A stretch of DNA of 64,000 nt. Origin: Nigrospora sphaerica (lineage: Eukaryota > Ascomycota > Sordariomycetes > Amphisphaeriales > Apiosporaceae). The stretch is taken from assembly GCA_018287875.1 (NCBI GenBank), contig JAGVVL010000002.1, forward strand, positions 1,798,001 through 1,862,000. The letters run 5' to 3'. Below, piece after piece: positions 45,260 through 55,502 of the stretch. Every line of letters starts with the position of its first letter. Position 1 is the first letter of the stretch. A model generated the notes under the pieces. The model saw only the letters and a list, made by a program, of their open reading frames with translations, was not told the origin of the DNA and ran no database searches. A program made the translations under genes and the position numbers.

Positions 45260-46855
45260 TTAGCCACACGCAGGTTCATCGCCTGTAGACGTTATCGAGG
45301 ACTCCACCGTGGAGCGCCCTCCGTAGGCTCCTCCGTTAAGGATGACTTCTGAGTTGTCCTCCTGGTCGTCTTGCACCCTCCTCCACCTTGTCTTTTTGTC
45401 CTTTCTGCCTTCCAGCTCAGCCCCCTTTCCCTTTGCATCATAAACAGGCTTCAAAAGGCCGCCCAGCAATGGGTTTCTGCTAAAGGTACCACTTGTTCCG
45501 CCGCCGCGGTTTCCGGTGGTTTCTTGAGGAACGGGTTCCTCGTCCACCTCGACTTCTTCCACCGGGCTTTCGGGACGTTCCACGGCAGCCATTCTGCGGA
45601 TGGCCTTGCCGCCGACGAGATCAATGCTGACCACTGTACGCCGCTTCTCGTACTCGGGACGCGCGTGCCACTCCATCTCGCGCATGATCTTCTGCTGTCG
45701 CTTCAACTCGCGTGCCCGCTCCTCTGGAGTGGACCAAATGTTCCCACCAGTGCCAACGTCGAAGTCGGCGGCTTCGTCCCGGACTGTTGTCCGCTGGGCA
45801 TTCTGGGCCTGGAAGTTGAGCAAGCGGTCACGTTGCTCCAGTGCCCTGGTCTCGGCAGCACTGGGGTCGCCCGGACCATCACGCGGCTTCGAAAAAGGGG
45901 CGGGCTTCTTGGAAACCTCGGCTCTCTTGTGGGCTGCTCTGTCAGCAGCCATTTTCTCGCGACCTCGCTCCTCGCGGAGCTCCCGGATCATCGACTGCAC
46001 CTCGGACGCAGTCAGAAGAGAAGCGCCGCAAAACGTGCAGGGACCCAAGCCTTCCTTGACGCAGGTGACCTTTCCGCAATTGAGGCAGTTGGGGGCAGCC
46101 GCCAGGAGCGGGTGTCGGGCTGCTACACAGTTGCACCGTCTGCCAGCGTCGTCATTCTTGGTTGGGTTCGTTGACAGCTCCAAAGCTTTAATGGCAGCGT
46201 CCAGGTCTGACAATGCAGTAGAAGCGCCGTGCATAGCAGTACCACCAGATATGGTCACCTTGGCCTTGGGTGCGGGATTAGAGGACCGCGAGCCTGGGGT
46301 CGACTTGGCCTTGGGCTTGGGGCCGTCTGATATCAGGTGACCGGCCGCGGACGGGGGGAGCTTCGGAGGCGGTGGCGTGGCCGAAGCGGGCGGGGCTTTG
46401 GCTGCCGGGGCACTGCTGCCGGGCGTGTTTGCCGGGCTAGGTTTCCTAGAGGCATACCTGTCGTCGACTTCAAGGTCCTTCTTGGTGTAGGCGGTGCCAG
46501 GAGCAGGCCCCAGCTGGGCGACCTGGCGGGGAGCAGGGGTGTGCAGGGGAGCCTTCTTCTTCTTGGGACCTTTTGTCCACTTGGGAACGGCATCGATGGT
46601 GGACTGGGCCTGGTTCTGGGACTGCGACTGCGACGCGGGACCTGGCGCTGGCCGGGCCGAAGCCTGCGGCTTTTTTGGATCCTGGCGCCTCGAGTTGAAG
46701 GAGGAAATGAAGTCAACGGCGTCGGGCGAGTCGCCAAGCAGGCCGGCAAAGTGCTCCACGGCCTCGGACTTGGAGAGCGTGGCGGCATAGTCCAGCATCT
46801 GTTTCAACTCGTCATCGGGCAGCGGCAGAAGCCGCGAGAGCTGCGATAGCGACAT
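45260..46855 (-). CDS. TRIP4/ASC-1-like C2HC5 zinc-finger protein
   Basis: A single exon of 531 residues. The N-terminus (residues about 5-55, DDELKQMLDYAATLSKSEAVEHF) is a small helical CUE-like region. A long P/S/A/K-rich disordered linker follows. The C2HC5 zinc finger lies at about residues 238-282 (RRCNCVAARHPLL, NCLNCGKVTC, GPCTFCGASLL). A charged coiled segment (MIRELREERGREKMAADRAAHKRAEV) and a conserved basic tail come after it. In other eukaryotes TRIP4 belongs to the ASC-1 complex with the ASCC3 helicase and acts in transcription co-activation and in rescue of stalled or collided ribosomes; fission yeast and budding yeast have counterparts (Rqt4 in yeast). The C-terminal ASCH domain of animal TRIP4 is not evident, as is usual in fungi. 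Confidence 0.85.
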   Translation of the reverse strand: MSLSQLSRLLPLPDDELKQMLDYAATLSKSEAVEHFAGLLGDSPDAVDFISSFNSRRQDPKKPQASARPAPGPASQSQSQNQAQSTIDAVPKWTKGPKKKKAPLHTPAPRQVAQLGPAPGTAYTKKDLEVDDRYASRKPSPANTPGSSAPAAKAPPASATPPPPKLPPSAAGHLISDGPKPKAKSTPGSRSSNPAPKAKVTISGGTAMHGASTALSDLDAAIKALELSTNPTKNDDAGRRCNCVAARHPLLAAAPNCLNCGKVTCVKEGLGPCTFCGASLLTASEVQSMIRELREERGREKMAADRAAHKRAEVSKKPAPFSKPRDGPGDPSAAETRALEQRDRLLNFQAQNAQRTTVRDEAADFDVGTGGNIWSTPEERARELKRQQKIMREMEWHARPEYEKRRTVVSIDLVGGKAIRRMAAVERPESPVEEVEVDEEPVPQETTGNRGGGTSGTFSRNPLLGGLLKPVYDAKGKGAELEGRKDKKTRWRRVQDDQEDNSEVILNGGAYGGRSTVESSITSTGDEPACG

Positions 46856-48451
46856 ATTTTTGATGACGGGAAGACGTCGTGGTGGTGATGGTGGACGGGT
46901 TGCAAGCGTGCGACCGTTTGCGCATCACCCAGGAAACTCAAGGTTGACGCTGTTGCGTTGCCGGATGACTCAATTGATTTCGCTGCACCTCGTTGGAAAT
47001 GCTGGGGCATGGAGCTACAGGAGTACATGTACGGAGTACCTGTGAACTTTGGGGGGAGCGGTTTCCAGCAGCAGCAATGACTGGCTCGATCAATCGACTC
47101 AGCCACAGATAGCATCCAATTTAGGCGTTTCTTAAGCCACGAGCTGCCGAGGCACAGGCACAGACCACGCTCACCACTAGCCAGGTTACCAGAGCTGTGG
47201 GATGTACGAGGAAGCAAGGGTTTCTGCTCGCTTTCCATTCTGCTTCAGCTCAATGGATGCAGGTATTACTACCTGCTGACATGATGGGCAGCGAGCACAT
47301 GAGGATGCATGATGCCCGCCGCTGCATGTTCTTACCCGGGGCGCACTTAACCCAGACAGACTTAGGTACAACACGGGGAACTGCATGCAGGTACATTGGT
47401 ATCCGATGCCGGTTCCTCGAAATCATTGCGCGATGCCTCTCGATGCTTGGTCGACGCCGCTTCAAGGGACGGTGTACAGCACACACGAGCCAAGGTGTCT
47501 GCTTACTACCATGCTAGAAGCTTTGGCCTGTAATATCCGCATGAATCTCCCGAGGATTGTGTCACTCTGTACCCGCCTGACAGCCAAGAGTCGCTGGCGC
47601 ACCGAGCAAAAGCCTTCGCCATCAAAGACCAACGGCGATCTGGGAACCTTCAGTTCGCACGCATCAAAGCCATGACTACGGAACAGTCTACGGAGCTGGG
47701 TCTGAGCAAAAACGGTGTGGTGCATGAATGAAGAAGGGGGAAATGTCGTACATCGGGAGGTTTCATACTTCAACACGAATGGAATATGGGTGCGTTTATA
47801 AGATGACCATAAGTACTTCTAGAACCAAGACCTGGAAGAGACCGTACTGTGGTTACTTGGAGCAAGCTGAGCCGGTCTTACAAGTCGAGGTATCATATTT
47901 GTGCATGAGTATATCTGCGTAAAAACAGCACGCAAAGCTACGAAAGCCAAACAGAAAAAGGGCCAGCTGAAAAAGCCTCTAACAAAACACCCGCTCGTGA
48001 CCCATTCAGCGAAATCTCATAAAGCATAAACATCGACACAAGTCGTCGTAATACAGAACACCCAAGCAACGTATAAGCCTGCTCGCAGACAGACTCCAGT
48101 CTTCTGCCATTCCACCTGGATTTCCTGCTTCATTTCGTAATGTGATTTTTCTCGTGGAACGCGCCAGCGCCCCTTCAAATGGTGTAACCTGCCGGAAAGG
48201 GTGGTGTGTTTCCTGCCACCCATTGCCCCAGACAACATCTTGCTACAGGGCTCTAGGGTGCGAAGACTCAAATGGTGCTGTCGGCTGCAGCAAGAATGGT
48301 TGGCCGGGTTGAGTGATATGGTCAGGTCGATGAGCACCACCCAGCCTGTGGTACAACCAAGTGCAACTGAACCGATACGGGGAGCGCGGTCGGGTTGACC
48401 AGTGTTGGCCGTCGCGTCGCACCTTGGATGCTCTTCCGAATGGGTCGAAAG
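46856..48451. other. Intergenic region
   Basis: About 1.6 kb between two minus-strand genes. No gene, tRNA or clear repeat is seen. The sequence from about 47700 to 48000 is AT-richer than its surroundings. Confidence 0.55.
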
Positions 48452-48874
48452 CTATGGTGATGTCGGTGCCACGGGGCCAAGGTGCCTTGTTCCCGGCGGC
48501 AAAGAAGAGGCGAGGCTGTCGTGCCTCGGGACCGATCGCTTCTCGTCGTAATGGTCGCTCTTGCTCGACATGGCCCCTCCGACCCCCCCGCCGATAGCCG
48601 CTGCCGTGGCAATCAGCAAGACGACGACGAGGATCCAGAAGACGTTAGGGGGGATGCCGCAAATCCGGCGCGGAGGCTTAGGCTGCGGCTCTTCGGTATG
48701 CTGCGCCGTGGCGCCCCAGAAATCCTCGGGGTGGTAGTTTTTGATGAACTCCTCGACCAGAATCTTCTCATCGTGTCTGGCGACGGGCCGAGTGACCGCT
48801 CGGGGCAACGGCTGGAGATCACAGGGGGTGATGGGCGAATCCATGGCGGACGCCGCGCCGGTTTTTGACGACAT
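48452..48874 (-). CDS. Small single-pass membrane protein, unknown function
   Basis: An intronless frame of 140 residues. The N-terminal 75 residues are hydrophilic and probably cytosolic, with an acidic/basic mix (EKILVEEFIKNYHPEDF) and a P-rich stretch just before the membrane. A single hydrophobic helix spans about residues 77-100 (VFWILVVVLLIATAAAIGGG) and ends in the GGGVGG pattern common in fungal single-span proteins. The tail after it is short and polar. Related-looking fungal proteins often carry a larger ectodomain after this helix, so this gene could be a shortened member. There is no signal peptide. Good third-position GC supports it as real. Confidence 0.55.
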   Translation of the reverse strand: MSSKTGAASAMDSPITPCDLQPLPRAVTRPVARHDEKILVEEFIKNYHPEDFWGATAQHTEEPQPKPPRRICGIPPNVFWILVVVLLIATAAAIGGGVGGAMSSKSDHYDEKRSVPRHDSLASSLPPGTRHLGPVAPTSP

Positions 48875-49715
48875 GAAGGCAAGATGCGGATCAGAGGATC
48901 ATGTGGGAGAAGTGTCTCGAGAAAGCGGACGGGGGACAAGCAGGGCCTTTTGTCAAACCCCCGCTGCTGAATACCCTCGACACGGCCATGCCGGCAACAA
49001 CTCAGCCCTGTATTGCTTCTTAGTGCCGCTTGCGGACGGCCGCACGCCCTCCTGTCCAATAAGATGACCAGTAGACCCAGCCGCCAAGAGATATCTACGG
49101 CTCCACCACGCGGGGATTTCTTTTGAATCTCAGATCAGGAAGCAGGTGGCAATGTTTATTGTCAAGTTAGCTTGCGTATCCTATCTTGCTTTTAGGCCGA
49201 AGTAAGACTTGGCTCGGCTTGTCGCTGGGGCAAACAAGGACGGGATGCAGTCTGGCTCTTGGCCCCCAAGGCTCGGGAAGCGGACGGATACAGCAGCATC
49301 TGGTCGACGGACCGTGCCATTGACAGCGGCTAGATAAGCCCAATAATCATGCCGCCAAAAAACCAAGGAAACAAGGGTATACGCCCATGGCCAGCTCGTG
49401 CTCCGTCTAGCTCCATGTAAAAGCTATTCTTAGGGACTTGAGGCAGATAGTGAGATCAGCCACAAAAAACAAATTTACAAGTGTCGACGAACTAGGCATA
49501 ATCCTGACCACTTACTTCACGTAGGAGGGTTGATTTCAATATGGATCTGCTCGAATTCACCTCTTCATCTGAAAAGATTTCCTTGTCATCATATACGAGT
49601 CAAGGTTTCATAGCCACTAGGGACATTGCTGTGGAAAAGGAAGCTAGAGAAGGGCGTGTTTTACTGTTTCAACGGTCTTTCTGTTTCAATACGGCTTATT
49701 CATTGCTTCCAACTT
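48875..49715. other. Intergenic region left of the Pot2-like element
   Basis: No supportable gene is seen. An open frame beginning at 49541 runs into the transposon terminus and is not recognisable. The DNA becomes AT-richer near the element. Confidence 0.5.
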
Positions 49716-49717
49716 TA

Positions 49718-49760
49718 AGCTGGGATACCCCTTCGCGAGACAGGGGCTTCGCGAGACAGC
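49718..49760 (+). repeat. Left terminal inverted repeat of Pot2-like element
   Basis: A 43-bp repeat beginning AGCTGGGATACCCC, identical to the complement of 51603-51645. It contains CTTCGCGAGACAG twice. Confidence 0.92.
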
Positions 49761-49846
49761 GGTTCAGGGGCGTCTCAAGACGCCTTCGGTCACCGAAAAG
49801 ATGGATATCTCAACAACCAGACTAGTTGAGGCCTTGCGAATTGTTT

Positions 49847-51490
49847 TCAAGAGATGACGATACACTCCTCTGCCTCACTATCGTTTTCTTCTTCTAAATG
49901 CGCCTCATCTACCCATCCTTCTCCGTCAGTGTCAAGCTCAGGCTCATCAGGCAGTATCCCCATCTCCCTTTTGACTCGTCTGATGTCTTGAATAGCAACA
50001 AACTGCTCCTGCGCCGTCGCACACACTTTGCGACGTCTTTGGGGCCTCTGGCGTTCCAGCGCAGCTGCCAGTTGGTCCCATTCATGCTTAAGGCTGACGA
50101 TCTGCATGCAACTATCGTCAAGGGCCTTGCTGACCTTGCGCGTGAATAATCGGAAGGTTGGCAATCCGTACGCAGGCTCCAGCAGCTGCAGGTACTTGAG
50201 GATTTCCCTGACTTGGCGGGCACTCTTTGGGGTCTGGAATTCAATGGCCGACATCGCTGCCAGGGCTCTGCTCTTTAGAGCCCTTCTTTTTGGTGTTGAA
50301 GGCCCGTCTGGAAGGTCCTGGTCAAGCCTCCTAGCTAGCCTACTGTTGAGAGGCTTAGAACGGTCTCGTGGAAAGATTCCGGTTGCCCTCCAACCGGCAG
50401 CGATATTAGTAGGCGTGAAGGCCTTTTTTCGAGCTTTATTCCAGGCGTCTAGGAACTCCGGCTTCTTCGGTTCCATGGTCAAGGACGTCGCACAGGCTTA
50501 ACGAAGGACCCTCCGGTAGGTGCGCTTTAACACCGAAAAAGAGACAAGGTCTAAAGGTTGTAAGACCTGAGAGGTGTGCGCCGGCAGGAAGTCAAGCCAG
50601 TCCTTCGCCTCTAGGCAGGTTAACATGAAGTCCTCCGTAACGTGGCTGCCATGGCCGTCCAGAATAAGGTGTCGCCACCTGTCCGGCTCCGTCGCTGTTT
50701 AAGGCAAAAAGACCTCCTTTAACCACTTTAAGGCAATATCGTTATTGGTCCAGCCCTTCTCCGAGGCGCAGAATCTCCAGGAATCGTATTCTGGATCGTT
50801 AACTTGGCCTCTGAACCACTGTTGTTGGACCTTGGCGCCCTTGAAGATGACTAGCGGCGACAACGCGCAACCGGCTGCAGACACACACTCCAGAATCGTC
50901 ACCCACTCACGGTTTCCAGGGTCCATCGTGAGTATCCTGCGTACCTCAGCTGGGCCGATAACTAGGGGGTTATCTCCAAGGCCAATCATGCTGCCAATCT
51001 CGTCAACGTTGTATCTGTCCTTCAGCAACACCTCCGCCAACTTGGGGTGATCTAAGCGGTCGAAAAAGTCATTGATATTGGCGCGTGAGGCGCCGTTAAC
51101 GCGAAGAAAATCCATCCCGGTGGATCTCACAGACTTAACGCTAGGGTTCCTTTTGAAGAACCCTTTTTACCAGTGGTTCCGAACTCGTGATGGCTTCCAG
51201 AGGCCCTGACAAGCGCTGTGGCGAAGAGGCGAAAGCGAGAGTGAGGAAGTGCCCATCCAAGCATGGCTTGCAACAACACCCAGTCGACGAGCCGGTGTTC
51301 AAGGTCTTCAGATAGGACCTGGCGGGAGGAGTTATACTCCTTCCTAGTGTCAACACCATCGATTCGGCGTTTGAGATAGTCTTTTGAGACGTGGAATTGC
51401 CTCGCAGTCCCTCGAAGGCTCTGGTCATCTGCCATCAACTGAATAGCAAGAACCACCTGGTCGTCGTTTATCGAAATAGATTCATAAGAT
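49847..51490 (-). pseudogene. Pot2-like DDE transposase, broken
   Basis: The minus strand carries an N-terminal helix-turn-helix part (SLRGTARQFHVSKDYLKRRI, then a CENP-B-like block LEHRLVDWVLLQAMLGW). It then changes frame at about 51130-51170. The middle part has the first catalytic aspartate in YNVDEIGSMIGLG and the block ECVSAAGCALSPLVIFKGA. A TAA stop interrupts after LKEVFLP (50699-50701). The same frame continues with the second aspartate in LDGHGSH and the third in LQPLDLVSFS. A second TAA lies just before the final 211-residue segment, whose first ATG is at 50476. At least one frameshift and two stops make it non-functional. Confidence 0.85.
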
Positions 51491-51602
51491 AGAGGGGATT
51501 AATAGGAAGCGAACGAACTAACTTAGATAGCAGGAGATCTCTTAGTTGTTGATATATTGGTCTTTTCGGTGACCGAAGGCTTCGCAAGACTGCCTTGAAA
51601 CT

Positions 51603-51645
51603 GCTGTCTCGCGAAGCCCCTGTCTCGCGAAGGGGTATCCCAGCT
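51603..51645 (-). repeat. Right terminal inverted repeat of Pot2-like element
   Basis: Perfect inverse copy of 49718-49760, ending GGGGTATCCCAGCT before the TA duplication. Confidence 0.92.
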
Positions 51646-51896
51646 TATAAAATCCAGTCCAGTGCCATTTCCTGAGCGAGAAGTACCTAATTTATCGTCG
51701 TTTTCTCTACTAATTTGCTTTTTTCGCCGGTTACGCAACCTTTCCCAACGATCCGGCAGAGTGCTTCACATTCGTTTCTCCTTCTTGCCGTTAGATATAC
51801 GTGGTAAAGAGACACCACGAGAGCATAGCTATCTGTCAGGTGGTGCAAGCTGTAGCTCGTTCAGCTGACAGCGTCCGCCGCCGTCCTCCAGCACAT

Positions 51897-53881
51897 TTAA
51901 ATCAGCGTGACAGACTGCAGTTTACCATGCCCTTCCGTCCACAGCTCCCCTTCCATAGCTCGATGAATATAGGCCGGAGCTACAACTCTATAAGAGTCTC
52001 CCTGTTGTCGGAGTACCAGAGGGCAGTCAGAGCCTGCCAAGAGATACACGTCGTCGCCCTCTTCGCAGGTATGGTGGGCGCGTCCGACGAAATCGCAGTC
52101 CAGGACGATGAAAGCGTAGTCAGAATACCGGTCAACGATGCGCTGCACCAAAGTAAAGTCACTCTCCAAGTTTGTGGCAATATAAGCTTTGGTGCCTCGC
52201 TCAAGTCCGTCCCCATACATCTTGGACAGATTCTGGAGAAACTGCGGAGATTGGGAGTCTGCGGATTGGAGGGCTGCCGTCGCCTGGTTCATGTCGGCCG
52301 ACGCTGTCACGTGAAACCACGCGAGGGTTTCTCTCTTCTGGGAGCCATCACCTGGTCTGGAACGGCCGCAATCAATCAAGGGCCGTATGTCACGCATGGA
52401 CACCGGCTTTGAGGATTCGATCGCACGCCAGAACCGCTGGAAGGCCGTAGGGTATCCATTTTGGCATGAAGGCGATGACTTGAAGCTGATGGTTCCCAAT
52501 TTTCGCCCTTTCAGCTCTATCCGCTCGTGGTTGGGGCTGATAACCAGGTTGGCCTTGGAGTGCCCGCTGGCGTGCCAACGTCCTTTGGTCTCCGAGAACA
52601 CGCCCGAGGTCTCGATAGAGCCGGGGCCCGGCGAGGGAGTTAGCCAGTTCGGCATCCAAGAGGGTAACCCCGTGGCCTGGTCCGCAGGCAGCGTGGTCGA
52701 TAAAGGCTCGAGTATTCCTGTGACCGAGATGAATGACACGATGGCTTCTCGGAAAACATTGGCCACCGGTCGGGTGTAGTCCGGGGTCGAGAAGTCCTGC
52801 CCACCCGGCAGGGCGAAACCCCATGTTTCGCAAAGTGAATACAAACCGAAAACTTTGTCATGGTCCAAGGTGCACTCAAGATCCGGAAGGCAACGGAACA
52901 AGTATCCATACGCGCGCAATATTTCAACCCGGTCCACCACCAACATGCTTAGCCGCATATGCTCGCCAAATCTTCTCAACTCGTCTAACTCTTTAGGCTT
53001 CAAGGAAAGGATCGCCCAGGTTATTCGTGCCGCCTCCCGACGGAACCTGACAGAGTCGAGGAAAAAGTTATCGGACTCATCGGGACCGTCGTGGCCGTCC
53101 TGGGCCGACCGCGCAAAGATGGCCCAGGAAATCTCGGAGTGGCTGTTCATGATGATGGCTTTGCGAGAAAAGGCAATCTCTTGTATCGTCCACACTCTCC
53201 TGAACCAGGCATTCTCCTGTAAATGGAGCCAGGCAGGTATCAGGCGTTCTTGGCCCTCGTGGACGAGAAAATCGGCTAAGGCCAATTGTAAGCAAAGCAG
53301 AAGAGTCAGAAATAGCTTTCCAGTGTTTATTTCGGCAAACATGGGGGCTTACAGAAGGTCTCGCAGGGCGACGATGTTCCTTTGCGAGAGGACCACAACT
53401 CGAGGTGTCGGAAGAGCAGTGGCACGTCTGGTTCGGCAAGGCCAAGCCACACAATCACACGTGACGCATTGCGGTATATCTGGCCCATCTTTTGGACCTG
53501 ACGACTGCGTTCTTTCGCCGCGTCGCCCTTCTGGTCGATACAGATAGCGTCTATCCATAAATTCCGTCGCCTGAAAGACCGACGGAGGTGGACTAAGGCA
53601 TTGTAGCAATTCGGAGTGACAAAGAGTCGCTGGCCATGGCAAAGGATAGACTTGTTACCCGCTGATGAACCCCATACGTAGGACAAGGCCTCGTATCCAG
53701 GATGTCGCCGGGATAGGGATATCTCTCGAAGCCGGACCTCCACAGCTGACTCGGCGTCTCTTGATGGGAGGAGTTCAAGTATTCGAATCGATTCAGGAGA
53801 GGTCAAAGGCTTGTGGCGGTAGTCCTCGGCTGGCGGGCGACTCGGCTTGACCGAAGACGCCAAGCTGAAACGCGGGATCAT
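51897..53881 (-). CDS. HET-domain protein (heterokaryon incompatibility type)
   Basis: Exons on the minus strand are 53353-53881 and 51897-53275, with a 77-nt intron (GTAAGC to TTAG), giving about 635 residues. The HET domain fills the N-terminal half: LREISLSRRHPGYEALSYVWG, NLWIDAICIDQKGDAAKERS, QIYRNASRVIVWLG and, in the second exon, NAWFRRVWTIQEI. This is the family's usual motif order. The C-terminal half is a variable region without a recognised repeat and ends in a conserved YRVVAPAYIHRAMEGELW-like tail common in such proteins. An upstream in-frame ATG at 53938 lies only 35 bases from the TATA box, so 53881 is the likelier start. HET proteins trigger cell death after fusion of unlike strains; partner and specificity are unknown. 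Confidence 0.88.
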
Positions 53882-54816
53882 AGTGAGGGAAAGACTTGAG
53901 CTGCGAACGGAAAGGTCTAATGGAGAGAGTTGGTGCAATGGTTTAAATTCAAACAGGGGTTGGGATAGTCAGTTTTATATACCCACATGCTACCTAGGTA
54001 GTACATAAAGTACCTAACGCACCCCTACATCCATATAAGGATGTGGGGCGAGCCTTCCACAGCCTCTTGCGACGGACATCACCAATCGGTGCAGGCGAGA
54101 GGGTCACGCGTTTCAGCCACACCTTCCTATTTGGCAGGTGGCCAGCAAGTTTAATTGTTTCGTGAGCATATCTTATTAGGCACGTAAATTGAGTTGCTAT
54201 GACGGTACGCCCGTTATGAACATCGGCTGCCCTTAGCTCTATTGTCGCGCTGGAGAGGCCCACCCAAATAGCATGCGTGCAGGTGTGGATTCCCATTTTG
54301 CGTACGCGCCATATCAGTCTTAAGGTTCCAGAGTATTTCATATTCTAAGACAGAGAAACGGATGGACCTTGGTTACCCAAGAGGACTTCCCTTAATCCGA
54401 CCATATATACTACGTCACCCTGGTTCGATAGCGGTAGTGACCAACAGATGCGCTTCAGCTCAGCCGGGAAATCTACGCAATTCTGAGATGGTCGTTCCTA
54501 TAAACGGGGTATAAGGGATTTTCGCTTTACGATGCTTGAACCGGTCACCCTTACTGAAACCCCGCGTCATACGAGACCACTCTTCTCTAGTAAGGCAACA
54601 CAAGAGTGGATCTGTTTTTCACAAGTCTGCTGGAGAGCGCACATACAACTACAGTTACATCCCCTCCCCCTGACTACGGTTCGTCGGCGCCCACCACCCC
54701 ATTGGATAGATCTAGCTCCACATTCCCGAAGGTCGATTTTTTTTCTTCCTTCGCAGGCACCTTCCGAGCACTTGGAACAAGGGGCAAAAAAACGGGTGCT
54801 CCATCAATAATCATAT
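53882..54816. other. Intergenic region between HET gene and tRNA-Leu
   Basis: About 0.9 kb with no gene. It contains the HET promoter with its TATA element and AT-rich sequence leading to the tRNA. Confidence 0.6.
53973..53981 (-). promoter_or_regulatory. TATA box of the HET gene
   Basis: TATATAAAA on the minus strand lies 92 bases upstream of the ATG at 53881. Confidence 0.6.
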
Positions 54817-54937
54817 GGCAAGATGGCCGAGCGGTCCAAGGCGCTACGTTCAGGTCGATTCTGATATCGTGAGATTCAGGATTTTCTAGGACATCGTAGT
54901 CTCGAAAGGGGCGTGGGTTCGAATCCCACTCTTGTCA
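54817..54937 (+). tRNA. tRNA-Leu (CAG) with 39-nt intron
   Basis: The acceptor stem GGCAAGA pairs with TCTTGTC (one G-U), followed by discriminator A at 54937. The A box is TGGCCGAGCGGTC. The anticodon stem CTACG/CGTAG encloses anticodon CAG at 54851-54853. An intron at 54855-54893 sits one base 3' of the anticodon, the canonical place. The long variable arm marks a class II tRNA. The T arm is GTGGG-TTCGAAT-CCCAC. A pyrimidine-rich tract with T runs follows at 54960-54980 and fits RNA polymerase III termination. Confidence 0.9.
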
Positions 54938-55502
54938 ACGATTTAGAGTCTTCATACGAGTTGTTTCTTTTTTCTTTTTTGCTTTGCAACGTGCCTCGTG
55001 ACCCCGCCCATCGCTATGTTGGCAGAAGTTTCCAAGTCGCTTATTGCTTTTCTCTCTATTTGCGGATCGATTCTCGTGAGTGGTGACATTCGCCGTGACC
55101 GCCTTCAGATGTTTTTCTTCCGCGTTGGTTTCCGGCTTCCCTTTCGGTGTGTACGTATTTATCATACTGAATATCACACGGGCAGAATATTTCCAGGCGT
55201 ATACATAAATAAATTTACAAGACTAGAAAAGCCCAACAAGTGACAAATGGGAGTAGAACATGGTTTTTTTGGGGTTTACAACAAATTAAATTATTTCCTC
55301 GCGGAAGCCGAGGGGACTGGCAGCGGGAATGCGACAGAACCCTTGTTATTCAGTAAGGTCCAGGCCGACTTGGGTTAAACGTCTGTGACATCCAACTCAT
55401 GAGTTGCGGGATCGTGGTATGAACAGGACATAACGTACACCTTCTAAGACCTTCCAGAAACCATCAGGCCCACGTCGCTCTTTATGTACCATGTCCCCAT
55501 CT
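54938..55502. other. Intergenic region right of tRNA-Leu
   Basis: AT-rich, with T runs at 54960-54980 that probably end the tRNA transcript. No gene is seen. The right part should be the 3' untranslated region of the secreted-protein gene. Confidence 0.6.
54958..54981 (+). terminator. RNA polymerase III terminator of tRNA-Leu
   Basis: Two runs of six T lie about 25 to 45 bases past the tRNA 3' end. Runs of four or more T end RNA polymerase III transcripts. Confidence 0.6.

Larger units (their letters stand above)
49718..51645 (-). mobile_element. Pot2-like Tc1-mariner/pogo DNA transposon, decayed
   Basis: A 1928-bp element is bounded by perfect 43-bp terminal inverted repeats and by TA on both sides (49716-49717 and 51646-51647), the expected target duplication. 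Each repeat contains two copies of CTTCGCGAGACAG sixteen bases apart. The 43-bp length and the internal direct repeats match what is known of Pot2 from the rice blast fungus. Beyond the repeats, the two ends stay similar through a TTCGGTCACCGAA palindrome. The transposase runs on the minus strand and is broken. The termini look intact, so the copy could still be mobilised in trans, but that is inference. Confidence 0.9.

Noticed and set aside
51523..51738. Basic stretch RNRRKKQISRENDDK beside the transposon suggesting a bZIP remnant
   Set aside because: Too short, it runs into the transposon terminus, and there is no leucine heptad.
53882..53938. Upstream in-frame ATG for the HET protein
   Set aside because: It lies only 35 bases from the TATA box, so it would be at or before the transcript start. 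The ATG at 53881 is at a more usual distance.
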